This document shows, one piece after another, positions 45,264-54,271 of a DNA stretch of 64,000 bases. A model generated the notes under the pieces. It ran no database searches. It had not been told where the DNA came from and saw nothing but the letters and a program-made list of their open reading frames with translations. A program made the position numbers and the translations under genes. Origin of the DNA: Closterium sp. Naga37s-1 (lineage: Eukaryota > Streptophyta > Zygnematophyceae > Desmidiales > Closteriaceae); assembly GCA_947471745.1 (NCBI GenBank), contig CANJKZ010000955.1, positions 186,001 to 250,000 on the forward strand, in the 5' to 3' direction. How positions within the stretch are numbered: the stretch's first letter is position 1; every line of letters begins with the position of its first letter.

Positions 45264-48200
45264 ATGGCTACCCCTAGTGTCCTCGCTTTTGACGCTGAGG
45301 GTCGGGCCATTGACTTTGACGTCTGGATAGATGACCTGCAGCTTTTCTTACAGTGCGATAGGGCAGACGGCCTCTCCCTCTTTGACCTCACTTCTGGTGC
45401 CTCTCCTGCCCCCGCCACTGATGCTGACGCAACTGTTCGCTCCCAGTGGGCCACGCGCGATGCTGCTGCACGTCTTGCTGTGCGTCGCCACCTGCCTACC
45501 TCTGAGCGTGCGCACTTTAGCCAGTACAAGAGTGCTCAGACCTTGTACGACGCTGTAGTTGCACGCTACTCCTCCCCTGCCACTGCTGCACTGAGTCGCC
45601 TCATGCTACCGTACCTCTTCCCTGACCTTGCTGCCTTTCCCACAGTCGCTGACCTCATTACGCACCTACGCACTAGTGACACTCGCTACCGCGCTGCGCT
45701 TCCTGCTGAGTTCTGTGCCAAGAACCCCCCCCCCATGTACATCACCCTCTACTACATAGTCACCCGGCTCCCTGACTCCCTTCGCGTAGTCAGGGACCAC
45801 TTCCTCTCAGTTTGCCCCACCACTCTCACCGTTGACCTCCTCGAGAAGTCCCTCCTAGCAGCAGAGAAGAGCATAGTAGCTGTAGGAGCCTCTCGTGGTG
45901 ACCCTCGCACCCCCATCTTTGAGGGGTGTTCCCCCTCCCCCCTTTTGCCCTCTGTTGCCTCTGCTGCTGCGGCCGACCTTGTTGGGCTTGAGTCAGTCGG
46001 TGCGGCGTCTACCCCTAGCGGGAGACGCCGCCCTGGCAAGGGCAAGGGGGGCAGGGGCGCTGGAGGAGCTAGCGGGGGCGGTGGAGGCGGCAGTGGAGGC
46101 GGTGGAGGAGGTGGGGGTGGCGGTGGGGGTGGTGGCGGGGGTGGAGGTGTCGGTGGCGGCAGTGGAGGCGGAGGCGGCAGCGGCAGTGGCGGAGGGAGCG
46201 GAGGTGGCGGCGGTGGAGGAGGAGGCGGCGGAGGAGGTGGAGCTGGTCGGGGTGGCGCTGCGCAGAGGGTCGGCTCCGGTGGTGGTCAGCGCCAGCAGCA
46301 GCAGCAGCACCAGCAGCGCACTCGTGACATCCCCTCCCCTCAGCAGCTCCGTGAGTGGTACACTGCACGCCAGAGGGGTGGGGGTACTGGTCCGTGCACC
46401 TACGTCCTCCGCACCGGCGACCGCGCGGGTGAGCAGTGCGGGGGTGCGCACTCCACCCAGCGCTGCTTTGGCCGCCTGACGGACGCTTGGCGTCACCAGT
46501 TCCCTGAGGCCACTGAGATCCCCCGCTGGGGTGAGCTGTCTAGGGCAGGTGTGGCTGTCTTTGACCTTGACTTTGATGCTATTCTTGCTGCCATGTATAC
46601 TGTGACTATTAGTGATGAGGGTGACTGTTACCGGTGTTTTCCGCCCGACCCGGGCATTGAGACTGCTGCTCTAGGTACTGGTGAGGCTGCTGCTCTAGGT
46701 GCTAGCGAGGCTGCTGCTCTAGGTGCGTCTGCTCCCTCAGGTGCTGGTGAGTCTGCTCTCTCAGGTTCGGCGTCGGCTTCGGCCTCCCACACCTTCACCC
46801 TTGACTCGGGGGCTTCTCGCTCCTTCTTTCGAGACCGCACCACACTCACGCCGCTTAGCCGGCCAGTTGCAGTCTCTCTGGCAGACCCCTCTGGGGGTCC
46901 TGTCCTTGCTCACTTCTCCACTGTCCTCCCGTGTCCGGCGGCCCCCTCTGGCACCCTGTCTGGTCTTTACCTTCCCTCGTTCTCTACGAACTTGGTGAGT
47001 GGTGCTGACCTACAGGATGCGGGGGTTCACCAGTTCACTCCTGCGAGTCGGCGGGTGACCCACTGCACGGACGCTCGGACAGGCCGACACCTGGCCACGT
47101 TTACCCGTCGGCCGGGGTCGAGCCTGTACACCCTGACCACTGCGTCTCCTCCAGTCACTGCGTCTGGTCAGGTAGCTGCGTCGGGTCAGGTGTTTGCTGC
47201 AGCGTCCAGGTCTGGTCCTGAGTCTGCCCCCTGTTCGTGTCGCCTCCTGTCTCACGAGACTCTCCTCTGGCACCACCGCCTTGGTCACCCCTCCCTGCTT
47301 CGTCTCCGAAGCATGGCCTCCCGTGTCCTTGTCTCTGGTCTTCCCCGGTCCCTCCCTCCCCTTCCTCCGGGGCCTGGCCCTACCTGCGTCCCCTGTGTCG
47401 AGGGGCGGCAGCGGGCTGCCCCTCACTCCTCCCAGTTTCCTCCGACAGAGGCCCCGCTGCAGACGCTTCACATGGACGTGTGGGGCCCGGCCCGCGTCCG
47501 TGGACAGGGTCACGAGCGCTACTTCCTGCTGGTGGTTGACGACTACTCGCGTTACACCACAGTCTTCCCCTTGCGCAGCAAGGGTGATGTCACTGAGGTG
47601 TTGATCGACTGGATCCGCGCAGCTCGTCTCCAGCTCAGGCAGAGCTTCGGCTCGGACTTTCCTGTTCAGCGTCTGCACTCTGACAGAGGTGGAGAGTTCT
47701 CCTCTGGCCTTCTGCGAGCCTACTGTCGTGCACGAGGCATCCGCCAGACCTTCACGCTTCCGGACTCTCCACAGCAAAATGGGATTGCTGAGCGCCGCAT
47801 TGGCATGGTCATGGACGTCGCCCGTACGTCCATGATGCATGCGGCTGCCCCCCATTTTCTGTGGCCGTTTGCGGTTCGGTACGCGGCGCATCAGATCAAC
47901 CTTCACCCCAGGGTCTCCATGCCGGAGACCTCCCCAGCTTTGCTGTGGACGGGGAAGGTTGGCGATGCGTCTGCGTTCCGTGTCTGGGGATCTCGGGCGT
48001 TTGTCCGCGACTTGTCTGCGGACAAGCTGTCCCCTCGTGCTGCTCCTTGCGTCTTCCTTGGCTTCCCCCCTGACGCGCCAGGGTGGCAGTTCTACCACCC
48101 CACCTCTCGCCGTGTCCTGTCCTCCCAGGACGTCACGTTTGACGAGTCGGTCCCCTACTACCGCCTCTTCCCCTACCGCACTCCGTCTCTCCCCCCGCCA

Positions 48201-51200
48201 CCGCTCTTCCTTGTCCCAGGTCCCCCCCCGGTAGACCCCCTCCCCCCTCAGGGTCCTGCCCCTTCAGGTGTGTCCCAGGTAGACGCAGTCGAGCCTGTCG
48301 AGGTTACTGGTGACTCTGGTGCTGCTGAGGGTGCTGAGCCTGGGGGTGCTGACTCTGGGGGTGCTGAGCGTGTGGGTGCTACGCCTGGGGGTGCTGAGCC
48401 TGAGGGTGCTACTACTGGGGGTGCTGAGCCTGAGGGTGCTGAGCCTGGGGGTGCTACTACTGGGGGTGCTGAGCCTGGGGGTGCTGAGCCTGGGAGTGCT
48501 ACGCCTGGGGGTGCTACGCCTGGAGGTGCTGAGCCTGGGGGTGCGGAGCCTGAGGGAGCTGGGCCTGCTCGTGTGGCGTCTGGCGGTGCTGAGCCTGGAG
48601 GTTCTCCGGGTGCTTCGTCTCGGCGGGAGCCACTCTCTCCACAGGAGCTGCGCGAGTGGTTTGCCCGGCGCTGGAGGCGTGCTGCTGGAGCTGGAGGTTC
48701 TTCGGCTGCTGAGGGTGCTGGTGCCGCGGGTCCCGGAGGTGCTCGTACTGGGAGTACTGGAGCTGCTGGGCCTGCGGGTACGACTGGAGCTAGAGCTGCT
48801 GAGGGTGTTGGCGCTGAGGCTACTGCTGTCGGTCCTGGAGGCGGTCCTGCTGGGGGTGCTGGAGCTGGAGGTACTGCTGGCGCTGGTGCTGCCGCTGGGG
48901 GTACTGGTGCTGTCCCTGCTGTGTCTGGAGTCGCCACACGGCCTAGGCCGTACTTCGTTCCGCTCCTTCAGCAGGTTCTTGGTCTCCCGCCTTCTACTGG
49001 TCCTCCTCCTCCCTTAGAGTGTCCACAGCCTGTCCCGTCACAGTTACAGTTACAGCCGGCCTCCCCACTGCCCGCTCCTTCTCCCTACACTGGTCCTACT
49101 GGAGGTCTTGCTGAGCGTCGTGAGCCTGCGTCTCGCCCTGCGTCGCCTGTCCGTGCTGCTCGCACTAGTGCTCGTGGTTCGCGTCAGCGTCCTCCTCCTG
49201 TCCCTGGCACGCACCGGATGTCTCTGCGTCCGTCCACTGCTCCTCTGCGTGCCCCTTTGCCTTCTCCTCCTGAGTCCTCTCTTCCTGCTCTTCCTGACCC
49301 GGAGTCGGACTCTCTTCGTGCTGCCAGTCCTACTGTCACGCGTCTCCTTGCTACTGTTGTCACTGACCCTTCCTTTGAGTCCACTGCTGCGTCTGCCCTA
49401 GTTACTGAGCTCGTCGACTTTGCTGCTCGCTGTCGTCTAGACTACGCTGCTAGTCTTGTTGCTGAGTCTGAGTCTGTCTGTCCTCCGTCCGTCGGGGGTG
49501 AGTGTGCCCTTGGCACGGACGTCCTTGAGGACAGGCAGGAGGAGTTCCAGTGTTTGGCTGCTGCTTCACCTCATCTCGTGTCCGTACTGCTTACCTCTGA
49601 GGGAGACCCGGATGCACTTGACATCCCGACTCCGCGCTCTTACGCGGAGGCGATAGAGGGTCCCTACTCCTCTCAGTGGCAGGCAGCTATGGACGCAGAG
49701 ATGGCTTCCTGGAAGTCCACAGGCACCTACGTTGACGAGGTTCCCCCGCCTGGGGCGAACATCGTCAGTGGCATGTGGATTTTCAGGGTGAAGCGGCCGC
49801 CGGGTTCTCCGCCTGTCTTCAAGGCGCGTTACGTGGCTCGTGGCTTCAGTCAGCGGCAGGGAGTTGACTACTTTCAGACCTTCTCTCCCACCCCGAAGAT
49901 GACCACTCTTCGGGTACTGCTGCACATAGCTGCTCACCGCGACTACGAGCTGCACTCTCTTGACTTCAGCACTGCTTTCTTGCAGGGCAGCCTGCACGAG
50001 GAGATCTGGCTGCGTCGCCCACCTGGCTTCACTGGGTCTTTTCCTCCTGGCACCCAGTGGAGCCTCCGGCGGCCAGTCTACGGTCTCCGCCAGGCACCGC
50101 GTGAGTGGCACGACACACTGAGGACTACACTTGCGGCTCTTGGGTTTGCTCCCTCTACTGCCGACCCGTCGCTGTTTCTGTGCACCGACACTTCTTTGCA
50201 GCCGTTCTACATCCTCGTGTACGTCGACGACTTGGTCTTTGCCACAGCTGACACTGCTGGACTCGCCCACGTGAAGGCCGAGCTGCAGAAGAGACACACG
50301 TGCACAGACCTGGGTGAACTGCGCAGCTACCTTGGCTTGCAGATCACCCGGGACAGAGCATGCCGCACCATTACCCTGACTCAGTCACACATGGTGCAGC
50401 AGGTCCTTCAGCGCTTCGGCTTCACGTACTCCTCGCCTCAGGCCACTCCTCTGCCTACTCGCCACTCGCTCTCAGCTCTGCCTTCGGATGAGTCCGTAGA
50501 GTTGAGTGGCCCGTACCCAGAGCTTGTTGGCTGCCTCATGTACCTGATGACCTGCACACGACCTGACCTTGCATACTCTCTTAGCATTCTTGCACGCTAT
50601 GTTGCTCCTGGGAGACACAGACCGGAGCACATGGCTGCAGCGAAGAGGGTGTTGCGCTACTTGTGCAGTACGTCGGGCATGGGGCTTGTGCTTGGAGGGC
50701 AGAGTCCAGTGGTCCTCACTGGACACGCAGACGCTTCTTGGGCTGACGACCAGGCTACGCAGCGGTCGTCACAGGGTTACACCTTCAGCCTTGGTTCCGG
50801 CTCTGTTTCGTGGCGGGCTACTCGCTCGTCTTCTGTTCTCGGCTCCAGTTGTGAGGCTGAGATCTACGCCGGGGCCATGGCTGCACAGGAGCTTAGCTGG
50901 CTCACCTACCTGCTGACTGACCTCGGAGAGCCGCCTCGTTCTCCTCCAGTGCTCTACGTAGACAACAAGGCCATGCTGGCCTTGTGTCGAGAGCAGAGAC
51001 TGGAGCACAGAACGAAGCACATTGCTCTTCGCTACTTCCTTGCTCGTGAGCTACAGCAGCGTGGTCAGCTGCGACTTGCGTACGTGGCCTCTGAGGCCAA
51101 CACTGCTGATATCTTCACCAAGGCACTTGCGCCTTGTGATCATCAGCGCTTCTGTACTCAGCTGGGTCTTGTACCTACCTTGCCTCACTCGCTCACCTCT

Positions 51201-51203
51201 TGA
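45264..51203 (+). CDS. E7 gag-pol polyprotein, 1979 aa, intact
   Basis: One frame from ATG 45264 to the stop at 51203. Gag is about residues 1-230, with a glycine-rich stretch at about 265-325. A knuckle-like C-x13-C-x3-H-x4-C motif lies near 378-401. Protease DSGA is at 514-517, and the GAG-pre-integrase region with LLWHHRLGHPSL is near 660. Integrase has D in HMDVWGP (about 736), D in HSDRGGEF (about 804) and E in NGIAERR (about 838). A linker of GAEPG-type repeats is at about 1013-1115, reverse transcriptase at about 1475-1660 with YVDDLVFA, and RNase H at about 1806-1960 with ASWADDQ, CEAEIYA and YVDNKAML. All catalytic residues I can check are present. Gag and pol share one frame, so the gag-to-pol ratio must be set by splicing, processing or another means. 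Confidence 0.95.
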   Translation: MATPSVLAFDAEGRAIDFDVWIDDLQLFLQCDRADGLSLFDLTSGASPAPATDADATVRSQWATRDAAARLAVRRHLPTSERAHFSQYKSAQTLYDAVVARYSSPATAALSRLMLPYLFPDLAAFPTVADLITHLRTSDTRYRAALPAEFCAKNPPPMYITLYYIVTRLPDSLRVVRDHFLSVCPTTLTVDLLEKSLLAAEKSIVAVGASRGDPRTPIFEGCSPSPLLPSVASAAAADLVGLESVGAASTPSGRRRPGKGKGGRGAGGASGGGGGGSGGGGGGGGGGGGGGGGGGVGGGSGGGGGSGSGGGSGGGGGGGGGGGGGGAGRGGAAQRVGSGGGQRQQQQQHQQRTRDIPSPQQLREWYTARQRGGGTGPCTYVLRTGDRAGEQCGGAHSTQRCFGRLTDAWRHQFPEATEIPRWGELSRAGVAVFDLDFDAILAAMYTVTISDEGDCYRCFPPDPGIETAALGTGEAAALGASEAAALGASAPSGAGESALSGSASASASHTFTLDSGASRSFFRDRTTLTPLSRPVAVSLADPSGGPVLAHFSTVLPCPAAPSGTLSGLYLPSFSTNLVSGADLQDAGVHQFTPASRRVTHCTDARTGRHLATFTRRPGSSLYTLTTASPPVTASGQVAASGQVFAAASRSGPESAPCSCRLLSHETLLWHHRLGHPSLLRLRSMASRVLVSGLPRSLPPLPPGPGPTCVPCVEGRQRAAPHSSQFPPTEAPLQTLHMDVWGPARVRGQGHERYFLLVVDDYSRYTTVFPLRSKGDVTEVLIDWIRAARLQLRQSFGSDFPVQRLHSDRGGEFSSGLLRAYCRARGIRQTFTLPDSPQQNGIAERRIGMVMDVARTSMMHAAAPHFLWPFAVRYAAHQINLHPRVSMPETSPALLWTGKVGDASAFRVWGSRAFVRDLSADKLSPRAAPCVFLGFPPDAPGWQFYHPTSRRVLSSQDVTFDESVPYYRLFPYRTPSLPPPPLFLVPGPPPVDPLPPQGPAPSGVSQVDAVEPVEVTGDSGAAEGAEPGGADSGGAERVGATPGGAEPEGATTGGAEPEGAEPGGATTGGAEPGGAEPGSATPGGATPGGAEPGGAEPEGAGPARVASGGAEPGGSPGASSRREPLSPQELREWFARRWRRAAGAGGSSAAEGAGAAGPGGARTGSTGAAGPAGTTGARAAEGVGAEATAVGPGGGPAGGAGAGGTAGAGAAAGGTGAVPAVSGVATRPRPYFVPLLQQVLGLPPSTGPPPPLECPQPVPSQLQLQPASPLPAPSPYTGPTGGLAERREPASRPASPVRAARTSARGSRQRPPPVPGTHRMSLRPSTAPLRAPLPSPPESSLPALPDPESDSLRAASPTVTRLLATVVTDPSFESTAASALVTELVDFAARCRLDYAASLVAESESVCPPSVGGECALGTDVLEDRQEEFQCLAAASPHLVSVLLTSEGDPDALDIPTPRSYAEAIEGPYSSQWQAAMDAEMASWKSTGTYVDEVPPPGANIVSGMWIFRVKRPPGSPPVFKARYVARGFSQRQGVDYFQTFSPTPKMTTLRVLLHIAAHRDYELHSLDFSTAFLQGSLHEEIWLRRPPGFTGSFPPGTQWSLRRPVYGLRQAPREWHDTLRTTLAALGFAPSTADPSLFLCTDTSLQPFYILVYVDDLVFATADTAGLAHVKAELQKRHTCTDLGELRSYLGLQITRDRACRTITLTQSHMVQQVLQRFGFTYSSPQATPLPTRHSLSALPSDESVELSGPYPELVGCLMYLMTCTRPDLAYSLSILARYVAPGRHRPEHMAAAKRVLRYLCSTSGMGLVLGGQSPVVLTGHADASWADDQATQRSSQGYTFSLGSGSVSWRATRSSSVLGSSCEAEIYAGAMAAQELSWLTYLLTDLGEPPRSPPVLYVDNKAMLALCREQRLEHRTKHIALRYFLARELQQRGQLRLAYVASEANTADIFTKALAPCDHQRFCTQLGLVPTLPHSLTS

Positions 51204-51410
51204 CCTTGTTTGTACTGTTGCATATATATATACTCCTGCTCTTGCTTGTCTAGCCTTATATATATATGTAATCCTGCATGTGAACTGGCCTTGTGGCCTT
51301 GAACTTGTGCTCGGAATGTGTGGTGACTTTGTGATCCACCCTGAGCTTGCTTTGCTTTGCTTGACTGGTCTTGTGACCCCTTGTTCTCCCCCACTTTGCC
51401 TATGGGGGTG

Positions 51411-51539
51411 TGTCAGAGTTATATGACATAGCTACTGTAGGCTATAGTGGGGTAGCACATATGGGGTACAGTTGCCTAGGGTTTGCCTTTTGTACCCAAC
51501 TTTCACTTAGTCATTTCATTCCTGTTTTCTTGATTCGCA
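51411..51539 (+). repeat. E7 3' LTR
   Basis: 129 bp, one difference from the 5' copy. Confidence 0.95.
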
Positions 51540-51544
51540 AATCA

Positions 51545-52190
51545 CAGTTGCAGCATTGATGCATTTAGCATTTGCTTCAGGGCATTCACATTCACAATAA
51601 TTGTTCTATGTTTTTGTACAAGTTTGCGTGGTACCCGTCTGTGCTTGTTTCGGAGTATAGTGCTAAGTGCCTCGTGTATGCAACTGGGGTTGTGATCGTC
51701 GGTGGGGCAGCTTTGCTCGCCTCTTCCGTACCATATCAATCACAGTTGCAGCATTGATGCATTTAGCATTTGCTTCAGGGCATTCACAATCACAATAATT
51801 ATTCTATGTTTTTGTACAAGTTTGCGTGGTACCCGTCTGTGCTTGTTTCGGAGTATAGTGCTAAGTGCCTCGTGTATGCAACTGGGGTTGTGATCGTCGG
51901 TGGGGCAGCTTTGCTCGCCTAGTCGGTACCATATCAATCACAGTTGCAACATTGATGCATTTAGCATTTGCTTCAAAACATTCCTAAACATTGTCTTCTG
52001 TTTTTGTAATCATTTATGACTGATTTATGCGTTTTCGTCTGTGCTTGTTTTGGGGGTGTGGTGCTAACTGCCTCTGTATGCAACTTGGATTGTGATTGTC
52101 AGAGGGGCAGCTTTGCTCGCCTCTTCCGTACCATATCAATCTCAGTTGCTGCATTGATGCATTTTGTATTCCCCTCAAAACATGTACGAC
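51545..52190 (+). repeat. Tandem array of about 198-bp units, right part
   Basis: The landmark CAGTTGCA recurs at 51545, 51743 and 51941 (spacing 198 bp) and again, more diverged, at 52143. With the left part there are about five units. The last unit fades out after about 52190. Confidence 0.9.
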
Positions 52191-53790
52191 GGTTCTTGTA
52201 CACCATCGATTTTGTGGTCATTTGTGTATGTGTGTGTCTTTCGGTGGTACCGTTGTACGCATTTTCTGTGTTGTCTTTTGTGTTCGTGGGTCATTTCGTA
52301 TTGTTATTTATGCTAGAACGATTGTCCAATTGTTCCATTCGCCGTACTTATCGACGATTATGGAATTGTTGGAAACATTTGTTTTCATTTTTTCGGGGAA
52401 GTTACATGAACAGTGATTTCTTTCAAAATTGATGGGAGAAATTCACTGTTCACGTCAGCCAACCGGAAAGTGAAAACGAATGTATAAGGTTGCTACGCAA
52501 CCCAAAAACCATGTTGATGAATGAATAAAGACGAATTTGACAATTCTGAGAAAAGTTTAACCTTGTGACTGAAAAGATTATACGCGCACTATACTTGGAC
52601 GTCAGTGATATTTGTAGTGACTCTATATTAACGAAGACTCGCGCTTTTTACGTGTGTGCCCTGTTTTGCCCTTTTGGGTCCCTGCTCGTTGAAGCAGTTT
52701 TGTGTGAGGTGGGTGGTTGGGGGGTGGTGTGGGAGGCACGGCATGTGAATACGCGCATCGCGCTGCCTCGCCCACCGTAACTGCTGGTTGATGACGTGGT
52801 GATGGGTGGGTTTTTGGCAACGCAAAAATGACCACATATTTGGCCAGCGTCTCAAAGCCACTGGCAAAAATGCCCTGAACGCAAAAATGACCACATATTT
52901 GGCCAGCGTCTCAAAGCCACTGGCAAAAATGCCCTGAACGCATGTGCTTCCTCCCGCAACCCCATCCGCCAACTCATGGAAGACATAGAACTTGGAGGAA
53001 AATTACCGCGAGGAAAATGCACGGGACAGGTCCCATGAAGGATCAGGGCAGCACAGAGGTTGCTAGGGGAAGCTTGTGACGTGATGGTGATGGTGGAACC
53101 TGGGGGAGGCATGTGTGGGATGTATTCCATACCCTCGTGAGCTACAGTTGATCTTCCTGGGTACGGAGAGGAGATGATGCACTTGGAAAAACAATTGGGT
53201 TTAGGGTGTTCACATTTGTGTTGGTCGCTTTTGCCACCGCAAGGTTTGTTGCGCAAACCACGACCCATTCCCGACGTATGTTCCCATGGAAAATATTGAA
53301 GTGCTACTCGTTTGTTGGAAGTTTTCGGCAAAGCACTCTCAAACAGCACAGCTGAGTGGGCCTGCCTTATTTCTACAAAGTGGGCTGGAGTGCCTCTCAA
53401 TGCTAGACTACCTTGAATCTAGAATAGTAAGTGTTTTAGCTACCCACAGACAAAGAAAGGAAATCCACGTGGCCCAGAATAAAAGCAAGATGCTACCTCC
53501 AAAACTGTCGGAGACAGCTCGACAAGGCGAGGGTGGCCAAACCGATCCGTCGTGCCTTGAAACGTCAACAGTTGAAGGACCCAAGCGAGTTGTGGTCTGG
53601 TCAGACCAGGGAAGTTCTTGATCCCCAACCCAGCTGGTTGTTGAGTAGCGGTCCGCGTCCTTTCTGTTACAAAACAACAGTGCGTGTGCCCTTCGCGCGG
53701 CGACGTCAACCGCCGACAAATCAGCTGGTTAATCCTCATTCGCCACTGCTGCCAACACGTGTCGGATCAGTTGGGAAATATATTACACTT
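52191..53790. other. Region with no clear gene; possible decayed coding remnants
   Basis: Short frames occur on both strands, none with a recognised domain. The largest (52852-53400, minus, 182 codons) has no recognisable motif. On the + strand about 52840-53130 reads as a natural-looking peptide interrupted by stops, e.g. around GKNALNACASSRNPIRQLME. This may be a relic, but I cannot name it. Confidence 0.35.
52821..52938 (+). repeat. Exact 59-bp tandem duplication
   Basis: The unit starting CGCAAAAATGACCACATA is present at 52821-52879 and again at 52880-52938 without visible differences, which suggests a recent event. Confidence 0.95.
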
Positions 53791-53842
53791 GGTAGCGTCG
53801 GTAGCGCTCGGTAGCGCTACCATTTCGCTAGACGACGCTACC
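53791..53842. other. Compound inverted repeat upstream of PFL
   Basis: Outer arms GGTAGCGTCG (53791-53800) and CGACGCTACC (53833-53842) enclose a 12-bp perfect palindrome GGTAGCGCTACC (53810-53821). It could fold as DNA or RNA. No target duplication is visible. Confidence 0.7.
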
Positions 53843-54271
53843 TAGTGAGTCAGCACGCTGACCGCGGGCAGAACCCATCCGGACTCCATGCCGTTCGGGA
53901 GCCTCAACCCTAAAATTTCAGGCTCGGGTGAATTCTGTTCCCGCGCCGAAGCTGGCCTGACGAAAGCTGACGAGGGAAAGGAATCTTTTGTGCCACATGT
54001 CGAGCCGCGCCTCATCTTAATGTGAAAAAAGTGCGCGCAGCGAAGTGCGCTAAACCTACTCAACGACTACCTTGGTCTTTATATTCAACTTCACTCATTG
54101 TTACTCGTCATTCACCTTTCCTAACTTTACATGCCTCATACGTCCTCGCCGATCTCCAATATCGATGTATTTTCCTTGGCAGCTGCCTCAGTGTTCGTAG
54201 TTTCTCACCTGTGACTTTCTCGATAGGCTTCTTCTTGATTGCAAATAACTAGCTCTGCGGAATACTTAACC
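53843..54271 (+). promoter_or_regulatory. PFL upstream region with a candidate TATA element
   Basis: No gene. CTTTATATTC at 54077-54086, about 190 bp before the ATG, is the best TATA-like sequence; the start site is not established. Confidence 0.3.

Larger units (their letters stand above)
43947..51539 (+). mobile_element. E7: full-length Copia retrotransposon, coding frame intact
   Basis: 129-bp LTRs (43947-44075 and 51411-51539) with one difference near the end (CACA versus CGCA), and target duplication AATCA at 43942-43946 and 51540-51544. PBS at 44076, polypurine hairpin at 51388-51410. It has a single uninterrupted gag-pol frame, so it is the only complete candidate for an autonomous element in the window. 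It belongs to the same family as E2 and lies inside one unit of the 198-bp tandem array. Confidence 0.95.

Noticed and set aside
46060-46240. Poly-glycine region as a structural (silk- or wall-like) protein
   Set aside because: It is the linker between gag and the knuckle-like motif in a Copia polyprotein and sits in the same place in every copy.
47010-48098. 362-codon antisense frame opposite the E7 integrase
   Set aside because: It appears opposite the same region in E2, E3 and E8 and follows from sense codon bias; no domain or separate signal is seen.
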